Virus record (IMG/VR): IMGVR_UViG_3300030406_003009
Coordinates: 1 to 27,053 of that record
DNA from: a virus
Length of the DNA: 27,053 nucleotides
Strand: one strand, 5' to 3'
Shown piece after piece: positions 1-7,553 of this stretch. Each line of letters starts with the position of its first letter. Positions within the stretch are counted from its first letter, which is position 1. The position numbers and the translations under genes are program-made. Below the pieces are notes generated by a model. The model saw nothing but the letters and a program-made list of their open reading frames with translations, was not told where the DNA came from and searched no databases.

Positions 1-210
1 CTCAAGCCAGTAGGTGCCAGGGTCTGTAGTGCAGGCAAACTCACGAGTCACCCATGTACCTGTGTCGTCTCTGTACACCAAAGCAATCGTATCGTCGAAG
101 GTGTTGGGCTCACCCTTGTTGCGAATGCCAATGATGTTGACGTTCCAGTTACCAGCAACAAAGATCCGATAGCCTTTGGCCTTCACCTTCTGGAGAAGTA
201 GAGGGATCAT
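1..210 (-). CDS. Putative lysis-module protein (endolysin candidate), 3' part cut by window edge
   Basis: The first 70 codons of a leftward gene are present and open to the window edge, so the C-terminal part is missing. The protein begins MIPLLLQKVKAKGYRIF. It contains the stretch NIIGIR (residues 25-30), a FDD (38-40) and TTDPGTYWL (61-69). I recall this pattern (NIIGIR, FDD, then a TTDPGTYWL-like motif) from phage proteins annotated as hypothetical or as putative endolysins; that is memory of a family, not a search result. The start is set by an ATGA overlap with the preceding small membrane gene. Its place directly after two small membrane proteins fits a lysis role. A catalytic core cannot be judged because it would lie outside the window. 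It could instead be a virion-associated protein. Confidence 0.6.
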   Translation of the reverse strand, partial: MIPLLLQKVKAKGYRIFVAGNWNVNIIGIRNKGEPNTFDDTIALVYRDDTGTWVTREFACTTDPGTYWLE

Positions 211-365
211 TCGACTGCCTTCAGTACACGCTCAAACAGCTCTTCATATTTCCTTGTCATCTTAGTAAGTTGCATCCCCATCTTCTTGTTCTGGTAGATG
301 AGATAGCCAATAAACATGCCGGTGATGCCAAGGTCAATAAGCTGGGCAACAAACTCGGATTCCAT
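207..365 (-). CDS. Small membrane protein, holin candidate (BhlA/UviB-like layout)
   Basis: A 52-residue protein with one hydrophobic segment at about residues 8-26 (LIDLGITGMFIGYLIYQ), followed by a charged tail (NKKMGMQLTKMTRKYEELFERVLKAVE, residues 26-52). This layout, an N-terminal membrane helix and an amphipathic charged C-terminus, is that of small BhlA/UviB-type holins; I infer the likeness from shape only. I chose the ATG at 365 over a start eight codons upstream because it follows the previous stop after one base, whereas the longer form would begin inside the neighbour and add a Cys-rich leader (MCCTCGGS). It overlaps the next gene by ATGA. Between an XhlA-like gene and an endolysin candidate, a holin or accessory lysis role is the simplest reading. 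Confidence 0.65.
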   Translation of the reverse strand: MESEFVAQLIDLGITGMFIGYLIYQNKKMGMQLTKMTRKYEELFERVLKAVE

Positions 366-366
366 G

Positions 367-552
367 CTACCCCCACATGTGCAGCACAACAGGGACGATG
401 ACGACCAGGGCTCCTACGATTGCGTTGCCACGGTCCATGTGAGTACGGAGCGCACGGATGTCTTCCTCAACACGAGACATACGATGCTCGCTGACCTTCA
501 TGCGTTGGTCTAATACTGCCACGTCTTTCTCCAGCCCACTCACACGGTCCAT
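367..552 (-). CDS. XhlA-like coiled-coil membrane protein (lysis cassette)
   Basis: A 61-residue protein with a predicted N-terminal coiled coil (about residues 3-41, with hydrophobic residues spaced in heptads such as VSGLEKDVAVLDQRM and SRVEEDIRALRTHM). A C-terminal membrane segment follows at about 43-60 (NAIVGALVVIVPVVLHMW). Haemolysin XhlA proteins and related phage lysis accessories have exactly this order and a similar size; they act at the inner membrane with a holin. The start has a good ribosome site, AGGGGTG, a few bases upstream. It could also be a spanin-like or structural membrane protein, but the gene order (this, holin-like, endolysin candidate) favours lysis. Confidence 0.6.
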   Translation of the reverse strand: MDRVSGLEKDVAVLDQRMKVSEHRMSRVEEDIRALRTHMDRGNAIVGALVVIVPVVLHMWG

Positions 553-561
553 GGTTCACCC

Positions 562-840
562 CTACAGTTGACCGCGTAGATACCACAGTTTCTCTTCAGA
601 TGAGGCATCGGTGAACGAATAAACATCGTGGATGTGGACTTCCATGCTGACGTTCTCAGGGATAGCACCCAACAGATTAGACACACGAGTAGCAGTGGCC
701 TCGACTACAGCGTAGTTCGAATAGGAAGCAGCCTTGGAGGTAGTGCCCATGTCCACTCCCCAAAGACTCTGTGCTTGCACTGCTGCTACGATGTCCTCGG
801 CTGCTGCACTGCTGGCTGTCTCGAATAGAATAACGTCCAT
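562..840 (-). CDS. Hypothetical 92-aa protein
   Basis: I do not recognise this protein. It is mildly acidic, Ala/Val-rich in the N-terminal half (ETASSAAAEDIVAAVQAQ, residues 7-24) and ends in a more polar region with the motif HIHDVYSF (69-76). There is no signal peptide, membrane segment or Cys cluster. It lies three bases after a fibre-like gene and nine bases before the XhlA-like gene, so it is translated within the tail-to-lysis run. Codon use matches its neighbours and the frame is intact, which supports a real gene. It could be a small virion protein or a lysis regulator; the sequence does not decide. Confidence 0.6.
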   Translation of the reverse strand: MDVILFETASSAAAEDIVAAVQAQSLWGVDMGTTSKAASYSNYAVVEATATRVSNLLGAIPENVSMEVHIHDVYSFTDASSEEKLWYLRGQL

Positions 841-843
841 GGT

Positions 844-1830
844 CTACTCCGCAGTGAATGCTTCACGGTTAGCAATCGGCTGAATAAGGTAGCGCACTCG
901 CTTCACCCTGACCTGAAAGACATTCCCGTTAGTGCTGTTGAATGCACAGAATCCAAGAGCAATGTGAACGTATCTGTCGTTTACACCAGTAAAGGCGTTC
1001 GAGCCCAGCCCAGATAACCCTGTGCCTGGACCAAGAAAACGAGCACGTGGATTAGTCGTTGAGTACGAGCCTCCGTTTACCCAGACACGATCCAAGTTGG
1101 TACGGCTTACTGCACCAAAGTTCCCTTCAAAGACAAGGGCATTGTGGTCAGCGTCTCGTCTCGGGTTGTATTGGCACTTCCAAGTCGCTCCTCCCACTCC
1201 TGCCTGAGCGTTACCGGTCATGTACCCAGACTTGAACATATCGGTTTGCGTACCAGTCTCTGGGTTCACTCCGCGATACTTGTACATGCGAGCCATACAA
1301 AAACCGTTGGTGACATCTGGCAGTGCTGGTGCGTTGCTTTGGTCGCTCCCATAATGCACGAACCCGGCGAGAACCTGACCATTCGCTCCGTAAGTGCTAC
1401 TTGGTGCAGTGGTATCGCTGACTGGTCCCGTGATTGGAATGTCATCGAACAGCACCTCTACCTTAATGGAGAACTGCTCAGGCCAAATCTGGTTTGCGCC
1501 AACCCCTGAAGGCTCTGCTAAACCGGATTCTTCATAGGGCTTCAAGTGTGCTTTGGCGATGTAGAAGGTTCCCTTGATAATCCCAGGCTGAATGTGCTTC
1601 TTGCCCGACGTTTCCATGTTGTAGGTAAGCACGCCACCAGCACTACTAATGGTGCCTGTTGATCCCACAGCGGTTCCAGTCCCGTCTTGACGCTGCCAAA
1701 GGCTGGCATCATGGATGTCAATTTCCGTCCAGTCTCTGTAGTTTTGCGAACTGCCACCACCGCCCCCACCTGCGTCTGGAGCGGGCTCAGTCCGTGTGGA
1801 TGTTGCCAATGGGATAGTACGGTCGGCCAT
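844..1830 (-). CDS. Putative virion surface / tail fibre-like protein with Gly-rich linker
   Basis: A 328-residue protein with a short N-terminal segment, then a flexible linker PAPDAGGGGGGSS (residues 17-29). The long body is rich in Gly, Asn, Thr, Tyr and Trp and short on charged clusters, as in beta-sandwich or lectin-like virion proteins. The C-terminus (about 290-322, HIALGFCAFNSTNG followed by VFQVRVKRVRYLIQPI) reads as alternating beta strands. The linker suggests a small anchoring head and a separate binding domain. The gene starts directly behind the previous stop (TAGATG). I infer a tail-fibre, spike or capsid-surface role from composition and position in the late block. No specific receptor or enzyme motif is visible. 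Confidence 0.55.
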   Translation of the reverse strand: MADRTIPLATSTRTEPAPDAGGGGGGSSQNYRDWTEIDIHDASLWQRQDGTGTAVGSTGTISSAGGVLTYNMETSGKKHIQPGIIKGTFYIAKAHLKPYEESGLAEPSGVGANQIWPEQFSIKVEVLFDDIPITGPVSDTTAPSSTYGANGQVLAGFVHYGSDQSNAPALPDVTNGFCMARMYKYRGVNPETGTQTDMFKSGYMTGNAQAGVGGATWKCQYNPRRDADHNALVFEGNFGAVSRTNLDRVWVNGGSYSTTNPRARFLGPGTGLSGLGSNAFTGVNDRYVHIALGFCAFNSTNGNVFQVRVKRVRYLIQPIANREAFTAE

Positions 1831-2187
1831 CTAAGCCACCTTCTCGATGTCGAGGCGAGCAATGTAGGTGTTAGTTCCAGCGTCAGGCACAACAGAAATA
1901 AACAAGGTTCCAACACCAGGGCTTGTTTCTGAAACCTGATAGAAGATAGATTCTTCATTGTCTACAGAAGCAGCAGTAGCGTAAGCAATAGCAACATCTG
2001 ATCCTGTGCCACCAGAAGTCTCAAGAACCTTGACCACAGCAGTGGTTGCAGTACCAGCCGTTTTTGAGACACGGACACGCTTGATAATGCCACGAGGTGG
2101 AACAGACATTGTGATCTCTGAGGATGAAGACGAAGTGATACTGCCTTCTGTTCCATTGGATCGGGCGTAGACGGGAAGGGTAGTCAT
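1831..2187 (-). CDS. Putative small virion structural protein (118 aa)
   Basis: A 118-residue protein, Ser/Thr/Val-rich and nearly without aromatic core clusters, with an opening low-complexity run TSSSSSEITMS (residues 18-28). The rest looks like alternating beta strands (VPPRGIIKRVRVSKTAG, TAVVKVLET, GTLFISVVPDAGTNTYIARLDI). That texture is usual for small phage decoration, tail or fibre-base proteins; no named family is recognised. It has a clear ribosome site (GGAG, eight bases before ATG). It is the first gene after the 50-base gap that follows the giant internal protein gene, and a promoter-like element lies in that gap, so it may head a tail/lysis transcript. It is coupled to the next gene by TAGATG. 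Confidence 0.6.
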   Translation of the reverse strand: MTTLPVYARSNGTEGSITSSSSSEITMSVPPRGIIKRVRVSKTAGTATTAVVKVLETSGGTGSDVAIAYATAASVDNEESIFYQVSETSPGVGTLFISVVPDAGTNTYIARLDIEKVA

Positions 2188-2211
2188 TGTGGGTTCTCCA
2201 AGTGGTATCTA

Positions 2212-2240
2212 TTTATACTGTTTACGGGTAAAGAAGTCTA
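2212..2240 (-). promoter_or_regulatory. Candidate sigma70-type promoter for the tail/lysis genes
   Basis: On the minus strand TAGACT (2235-2240) and TATAAA (2212-2217) are separated by exactly 17 bases. They match the -35 and -10 consensus at four of six and five of six positions. The pair sits in the only gap between the 1771-codon gene and the 118-codon gene, 25-53 bases upstream of the latter's start. Its -35 overlaps the stop codon of the upstream gene. Promoter function is inference. Confidence 0.35.
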
Positions 2241-5200
2241 CCGCGCTCGACGAGTTAGAGGGCCTGTTGTTGGGCGTCTGCTAAGTTCAATAAGCTCTCT
2301 CTCAAGCTGGCGTTCGATCCTGTCCACCGCAGCGATAGGATCTCGGTACGAACCAACCGTTCCACCGAATCCAAATAGTGGGCCACCAAGCCCTTCTTTA
2401 CGCCACTCAACAGAGTCAGGACCAATGCCCATGCCCGCAAGAATCCGAGGAACATCCTCGATAGCTCGCTTCTGACCAAGCATAAGAGCACCAACTTGGA
2501 ACATACGGAACATGGCGTTGGCTTCCTCACCCTTGAACCTGTACTGCTTGCCATCTATAAGAGCGATGTCTTGGCGAACATCAGCATTGGGAACCTGCTC
2601 CAACTCAAACAAGCTGATGAACTCATCCTGCATTCCAAAGGCAGCAGCAGCAGCAAGATATTGGGGAGGCATGTACCCACTTGGTGCTCCACTCTTACCA
2701 TCCAGTGTGGTCACATCAAACAATGCTTGAAGTCGAGGATCACTCAATAAAAACTTACCAGTGCCTTTTACTCTTTCACCAATCGGAAAAGAATCCCGAT
2801 ACCTGCTGTCCATGATCAAACCAATGATGTTGGCAATGCCTGTAAACGGCTCTGCAAAAGGCGCATCTGGACCAAGAGAACCAGCAACCCACTCTCTAAA
2901 CTTGCCTTTGTAGTCTTTCCACAGACGGGTCTTCATCCAGTCAGGCTCAAGCACCCACTCTTCCATGTCCTTTCTTTGACCATTGATCCAGTTCAAAGTA
3001 CCAGCCATGTTGTTCAAAGCTCTACCGTCACGGGCAAATGCAAGTGCTGTCTCTACCGCCATGTTGTAGCGAAAGGCAAAGAAAGCCATGTTGCGAGCCA
3101 TAGTTTGAGCGGCCCTGTTGTTGAGAGAGGCGTAGTCAAGAAGAGAAGCACGGGCCAATGCAGCAGCATCAGACTGCTTCATGCCTACTTTCAAAGCATT
3201 AGCAAACACAGCCATGCGTTGGGCGTTGTCAAACTCCTCAGACACTGAGGTCCAGATGGTCTTGCGGTCTGGCCTCAAGAACTCCCAGTATCGAGTACGG
3301 TTGACGCCACTTGTACCAGGCACCCTAAGCATTGCTTCAATAGGCTTGCCACCCGGACCAAGCCTCGATGCACGGATAGCTCCTTGCAAGGTATCGGATC
3401 CAAACTCAAACGTAGCTTGCGAGAATCGCAGTGCGTTCTTTTCTACCGCTTCCTCAAAAGCCCCTTTGGTCCAGATCTTTCCAGTGGCAGACCTAAAGGC
3501 AATGTCACCCTCGCTGCCTGTGTACATCATGCGAAGAGGATCGTATGCGCCCGGACCATTGATTCCACCTGCACGCCTAAACGCATTGACAAAGCCTTGT
3601 GCCAGAGTGCTTGGTGTCTTGAGTGCAATGTTGAGCGCATAGCCAGGGACTGTAATGGCACCAATGATTGAGTTGGTAAGTGCGTTTACGCCAATGAATC
3701 GAGTGCCAGGAATGATGGAGCCACCCAGCACACCCGTCACTGTTGTCTTTCGAGTGGTGTTCCACAACGAAAGAATTGAAGAACCAAGGAACCTGTCCTG
3801 CTCTCTAAGCATGCTGAGTTGTTTTTCGATCTTACCCCTAAAGTCAGGAGACGCCATTCTGTCAGCAAACTCTCTCATGCGAGAATCAAACATCATCACA
3901 CCGTTCTCACCAAACGGCTTGGATGGATAGGCAAGCCCTCTTAGGCTCCTGTCTCCAGCAGTAGACTTTGTGCCGAGGCCACTGAACACACCCCGCACAT
4001 CGTTCATGTTAATGCCAGCAACCGACTTCACATAAGCAGGGACGATGATCTTCTCAAGCTCAGTAAGCGTAGGGCCGTCAGGGTTCTTTGCTACAAAGCC
4101 TTTGATAGCATCCCTTAGATCCTTGATAGATGCCTGCGTTGTCTTGGTCATCACGATGCCAGCAACAGTACCTGTAGCTGCGTTATACATGCGCTGAAGA
4201 TCGTCTTGAGTTGCAAGCCCTCCCTTTGTAAACAAGTCACGCATAATGGCTGTTGCAACGGTTCGTCTGTCAGCATTGCTTGTTTTGAATGCACGACCAA
4301 CAATCTTAGACAAGTCGTTTGCAAGCTCTTCAGGAATGTCGTTGTTCTTGGCAATGTTCTTGAACAACTCGATCCTTGCTGACTCGTCTGCACGAGTGGG
4401 AACCTTGACCAACAACGAGGGATAAAGATCCTCAAAGTTTCTAACAGCTTGTTTGTAGACCTCTTCACTAACGTTGTTGACAACGTAAGCAGACAACAAA
4501 GCGCTAAGGTCATCGTCACCAGTCAGCCGACCATAGAATGTCTGTCTCTTAATTGCAGACTTTTCTAAATCAACAGCCCTGCCTGTACTGCGACGAACAA
4601 CCTCGATGGCCTCCTTCATTGTCTCAATGGTCAGCGGTTTTTTAGCAAGACCTGCTTTTCGCAACGCTGCCTGAAGCTCTCCGTTGCCACCAAAGTAGGC
4701 ATCCAAAGCACCCTGCTGTTTTACAGCAAAGAAGATGTTGAGGATGTTGGAGTAGTCCTGAATGTTGTCGCCAGAGCTTACACGGTTCAAGACAGAGTTC
4801 ATGCCTGCCACTGGATCAGAAGACTTCTGAGCCTCCAAGATCATTGTCTCGGCTTTCTTTGCCGTGTCGTTTAGCGTCTTGATTGTTTGTTCTTGGAACT
4901 CAATCAATGCAGGGTCTGGTGTCTTACCAAACATATCTGCCTTGGGGCGAGACCACAACAAGCCTCGTTTGCCAGGGTTGGCAACAAGCGCAGCGTAGTC
5001 AGACTGACCACCAAAGAATGCCCGTGTTCCCTTGACTGCTCGCTGTGCATACTGAGCAACTGCAAGGTTTCTACCCTGTCCAAGCTCTGCTGCTTTTCTT
5101 GACAATAGCTGTGTACCGTCACGAACAGCAAAGGCTGTGATGGGCAACTCATCGAGGATGATCTTATTCGACGCCAAGCTGTGAACAATGTTGTACTCAT

Positions 5201-7553
5201 TACGAGTAATCGCTTGGTTCTTCCTGACTTTATCCAGTGTCTTTATAACAGCAGGAGCAAATGAAGATCGTTTGAATCCTTCTGTTGCAAGGTCTGCAAC
5301 TTCCTTGCCGTTCTTGAAGCGAAACACTTCGTCTTTACGAGCACCTGCCCCACGCTTGAGAAGTACATCAGCATCAAGTTTTTTCCTCAATGCTTTGTTG
5401 ATCTTGTCTTGATTGGCCTGCCAAACAGGTTTTCTAACAATCAGTGTTGAGTCGCCAGCAAACACAAAGTTGTCTGGGATGTGCTCGGCAGTAAAGCGAC
5501 GAATGGGATTCTTCATCACGCCTTGCATCACATTGTGAGCAAGAACCTTATCGGGAAGCTTTGGGTACATGGTTTTCATACCCTTGGCAATCTTCATTTC
5601 AGCAAGCAGTTCACGTCCACGCTTGTACTTAGATAAGTCCTTCACCATGTTGGAGAACATCTTAGGATTCTTGGCAACGCCCTGAAGTCGCCTGAAGTCC
5701 ATTAGTGTAGAGAAGCTTTCATTGATGACTTCATCTAAGAAGCTGCCTTCTTTGATTCCCGCAAAGGTCTTTCTAAGATCTTCTGCCTTGTCAACAGTCA
5801 ACATCTTGGCAGCAAGGTCGGCAGCCATTTGATCAGCAATCTTTTCTGGAGCTTCTACAGCACCACGAATCGTAGCGGGTCTGGTAAGAGGAATGTCTGC
5901 CTCTTCATACACTTGACGCTGCAATCGACGCAGTGTAAGCGCTTCACCAAGAGACTCAGAAGAGTTAGACCAAGTGCGGACAGCATCAAAAACTTCAGCA
6001 ACATTGTCTGCTTTTGCTGCTCTTGCAACGTTAGCAAGCGACTCCGATGTTCGACCAAGCGCATAAGTTCCTGCTTTGAATGGAGCAGCAGCAATTCTAA
6101 CTGGAGCAATAACCTCAAGACCAAGCGCTGTGTGCTCCCACCAGTGAGGAAGCAAACCCTGCTGTTGCATTGTTTGAATGCCAGTCAGGTTGCTCCAATC
6201 GCTACTCATCATTTCGCCACGAGCATGAGACAACGCTAAGTCACGAAGCCAGTGACCCGTGTTTGCGTTGCGATCAAGCTCATAGCCCTGGCCAACAGGA
6301 AGCAGATTGCCAACAATAGAAGCAGACTGAATCAGCTTCAATGTGTCTTGCATAGACTCAGGAATCAAGGCATCAAAGAACTGACTGATCTTGTACATCG
6401 GATCATCAGGGTTGATCGGCTTGCCAGTCACAGGGTCCATGTCCCATGTCACTGCACGGAGGACAGGGTAGGTCACAGCACGAGGAAGTAACGCTACATC
6501 ACGGATAGCAGCACCAAGCCAGCTTTCAGATACTTCACCAGAACCAGGGTCAAAGTTGTGCCACTGGCTGTAAAGAGCAAGCCCTGCTTGTGTCCAGAAA
6601 CCAGCCTCGTCTTTCTGCACACGACTCATGGCCCTGCGGATAGCGCCAGGTGCTGCGTCAGGAACAAGAGGCTCACCATTAGGGCCTAAGACCTGACCCA
6701 AGTCCTCGAAAGCAAGGGGCGTAATAAAGTCATACGCCTGAGTAGCGCGTGAACGAGCCTCTACAAGAAGCTCGTCTTTCATGTCAGCAGGATAGTCGCC
6801 TTCTGGATCAAGGTTGTTCTCTCTAAGAACGTCCTTCTTAGACTGCTTGTAGAAGTCACGGTACAGAAGACGCAACTCGTTTGCTGCAATCTTAGAAAAC
6901 TCTTGGTCTGCTAATTGGTTAAACTCTTCAGAGTTCTCTTCAAGCCCCCTGTCTCGTGCAACTTGACGAGCTTTTACCTTAGACTCAACAATCACACGGT
7001 CACGAAGAGCATCAATCTCTTGCTCAGAAAACCCAATCTCGTTTAGTTGTTGCTGTGTACCAACACGAACATTCTGAGGACCAAGCGACTTTACAAATGC
7101 ACCTACCGCAGAACCGGCATCACGAACTTCTTGCTCAGTAGTTCCTGTGACATGGCGCCCAGCCACAGTTGTTCCCGCAGCAAATTGATCCATCTTGGCT
7201 TGGACTTCTGCTGATGCTCTTTCCCCAGCCTCTTCCCAGGTGACATCTTCAGACTGAAAGATCTCATTGCGGAGAGTTGTATACGCATCACCTTGAGCAA
7301 CATCAATGTCCAACTGAGTGGTGCCAATAGGACGAGGAGGGGCATCAGGTGCCAAGTCTTCGGACACAGGCTGTGTGTTTATTGGGGCTTGTTGCTGCTG
7401 TTGCTGCTGTACGTCTTCATAGTACGACGTAATAAACGAGTGGCTTACAGCGTTACCAGGGCCGTACCTTTGGTCATACTCATCAACAACAGAAAGGATC
7501 TCAGGGGGGAGTGCCCCCCGTTGCTCATCAGTAATCGTAAGGCCTTCAGCCAT
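2238..7553 (-). CDS. Giant internal virion / DNA-ejection protein (1771 aa)
   Basis: This protein is the largest in the window, about a fifth of its length. It opens with a Gln run (residues 49-55) and a Pro-rich stretch (57-76), then is mostly helical and charged. A hydrophobic, Gly-rich region lies at about 1265-1320 (includes NSIIGAITVPGYALNIAL), and an Ala/Phe-rich helical part follows (ARNMAFFAFRYNMAVETALAF). It ends with a basic tail (RRPTTGPLTRRAR). Size and position, last of three long proteins after the nozzle and fibre genes, match the T7 gp16 type of core protein that is ejected into the host envelope and helps move DNA. I found no lysozyme or transglycosylase signature, which T7 gp16 has, and no protease or nuclease motif. 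The start follows the previous stop directly (TAAATG). The role is inferred from context. Confidence 0.7.
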   Translation of the reverse strand: MAEGLTITDEQRGALPPEILSVVDEYDQRYGPGNAVSHSFITSYYEDVQQQQQQQAPINTQPVSEDLAPDAPPRPIGTTQLDIDVAQGDAYTTLRNEIFQSEDVTWEEAGERASAEVQAKMDQFAAGTTVAGRHVTGTTEQEVRDAGSAVGAFVKSLGPQNVRVGTQQQLNEIGFSEQEIDALRDRVIVESKVKARQVARDRGLEENSEEFNQLADQEFSKIAANELRLLYRDFYKQSKKDVLRENNLDPEGDYPADMKDELLVEARSRATQAYDFITPLAFEDLGQVLGPNGEPLVPDAAPGAIRRAMSRVQKDEAGFWTQAGLALYSQWHNFDPGSGEVSESWLGAAIRDVALLPRAVTYPVLRAVTWDMDPVTGKPINPDDPMYKISQFFDALIPESMQDTLKLIQSASIVGNLLPVGQGYELDRNANTGHWLRDLALSHARGEMMSSDWSNLTGIQTMQQQGLLPHWWEHTALGLEVIAPVRIAAAPFKAGTYALGRTSESLANVARAAKADNVAEVFDAVRTWSNSSESLGEALTLRRLQRQVYEEADIPLTRPATIRGAVEAPEKIADQMAADLAAKMLTVDKAEDLRKTFAGIKEGSFLDEVINESFSTLMDFRRLQGVAKNPKMFSNMVKDLSKYKRGRELLAEMKIAKGMKTMYPKLPDKVLAHNVMQGVMKNPIRRFTAEHIPDNFVFAGDSTLIVRKPVWQANQDKINKALRKKLDADVLLKRGAGARKDEVFRFKNGKEVADLATEGFKRSSFAPAVIKTLDKVRKNQAITRNEYNIVHSLASNKIILDELPITAFAVRDGTQLLSRKAAELGQGRNLAVAQYAQRAVKGTRAFFGGQSDYAALVANPGKRGLLWSRPKADMFGKTPDPALIEFQEQTIKTLNDTAKKAETMILEAQKSSDPVAGMNSVLNRVSSGDNIQDYSNILNIFFAVKQQGALDAYFGGNGELQAALRKAGLAKKPLTIETMKEAIEVVRRSTGRAVDLEKSAIKRQTFYGRLTGDDDLSALLSAYVVNNVSEEVYKQAVRNFEDLYPSLLVKVPTRADESARIELFKNIAKNNDIPEELANDLSKIVGRAFKTSNADRRTVATAIMRDLFTKGGLATQDDLQRMYNAATGTVAGIVMTKTTQASIKDLRDAIKGFVAKNPDGPTLTELEKIIVPAYVKSVAGINMNDVRGVFSGLGTKSTAGDRSLRGLAYPSKPFGENGVMMFDSRMREFADRMASPDFRGKIEKQLSMLREQDRFLGSSILSLWNTTRKTTVTGVLGGSIIPGTRFIGVNALTNSIIGAITVPGYALNIALKTPSTLAQGFVNAFRRAGGINGPGAYDPLRMMYTGSEGDIAFRSATGKIWTKGAFEEAVEKNALRFSQATFEFGSDTLQGAIRASRLGPGGKPIEAMLRVPGTSGVNRTRYWEFLRPDRKTIWTSVSEEFDNAQRMAVFANALKVGMKQSDAAALARASLLDYASLNNRAAQTMARNMAFFAFRYNMAVETALAFARDGRALNNMAGTLNWINGQRKDMEEWVLEPDWMKTRLWKDYKGKFREWVAGSLGPDAPFAEPFTGIANIIGLIMDSRYRDSFPIGERVKGTGKFLLSDPRLQALFDVTTLDGKSGAPSGYMPPQYLAAAAAFGMQDEFISLFELEQVPNADVRQDIALIDGKQYRFKGEEANAMFRMFQVGALMLGQKRAIEDVPRILAGMGIGPDSVEWRKEGLGGPLFGFGGTVGSYRDPIAAVDRIERQLERELIELSRRPTTGPLTRRAR

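Noticed and set aside
7384-7410. Trinucleotide repeat near the start of the 1771-codon gene
   Set aside because: It simply encodes a Gln run (residues 49-55) in a flexible region; noted in the gene entry, no separate function inferred.
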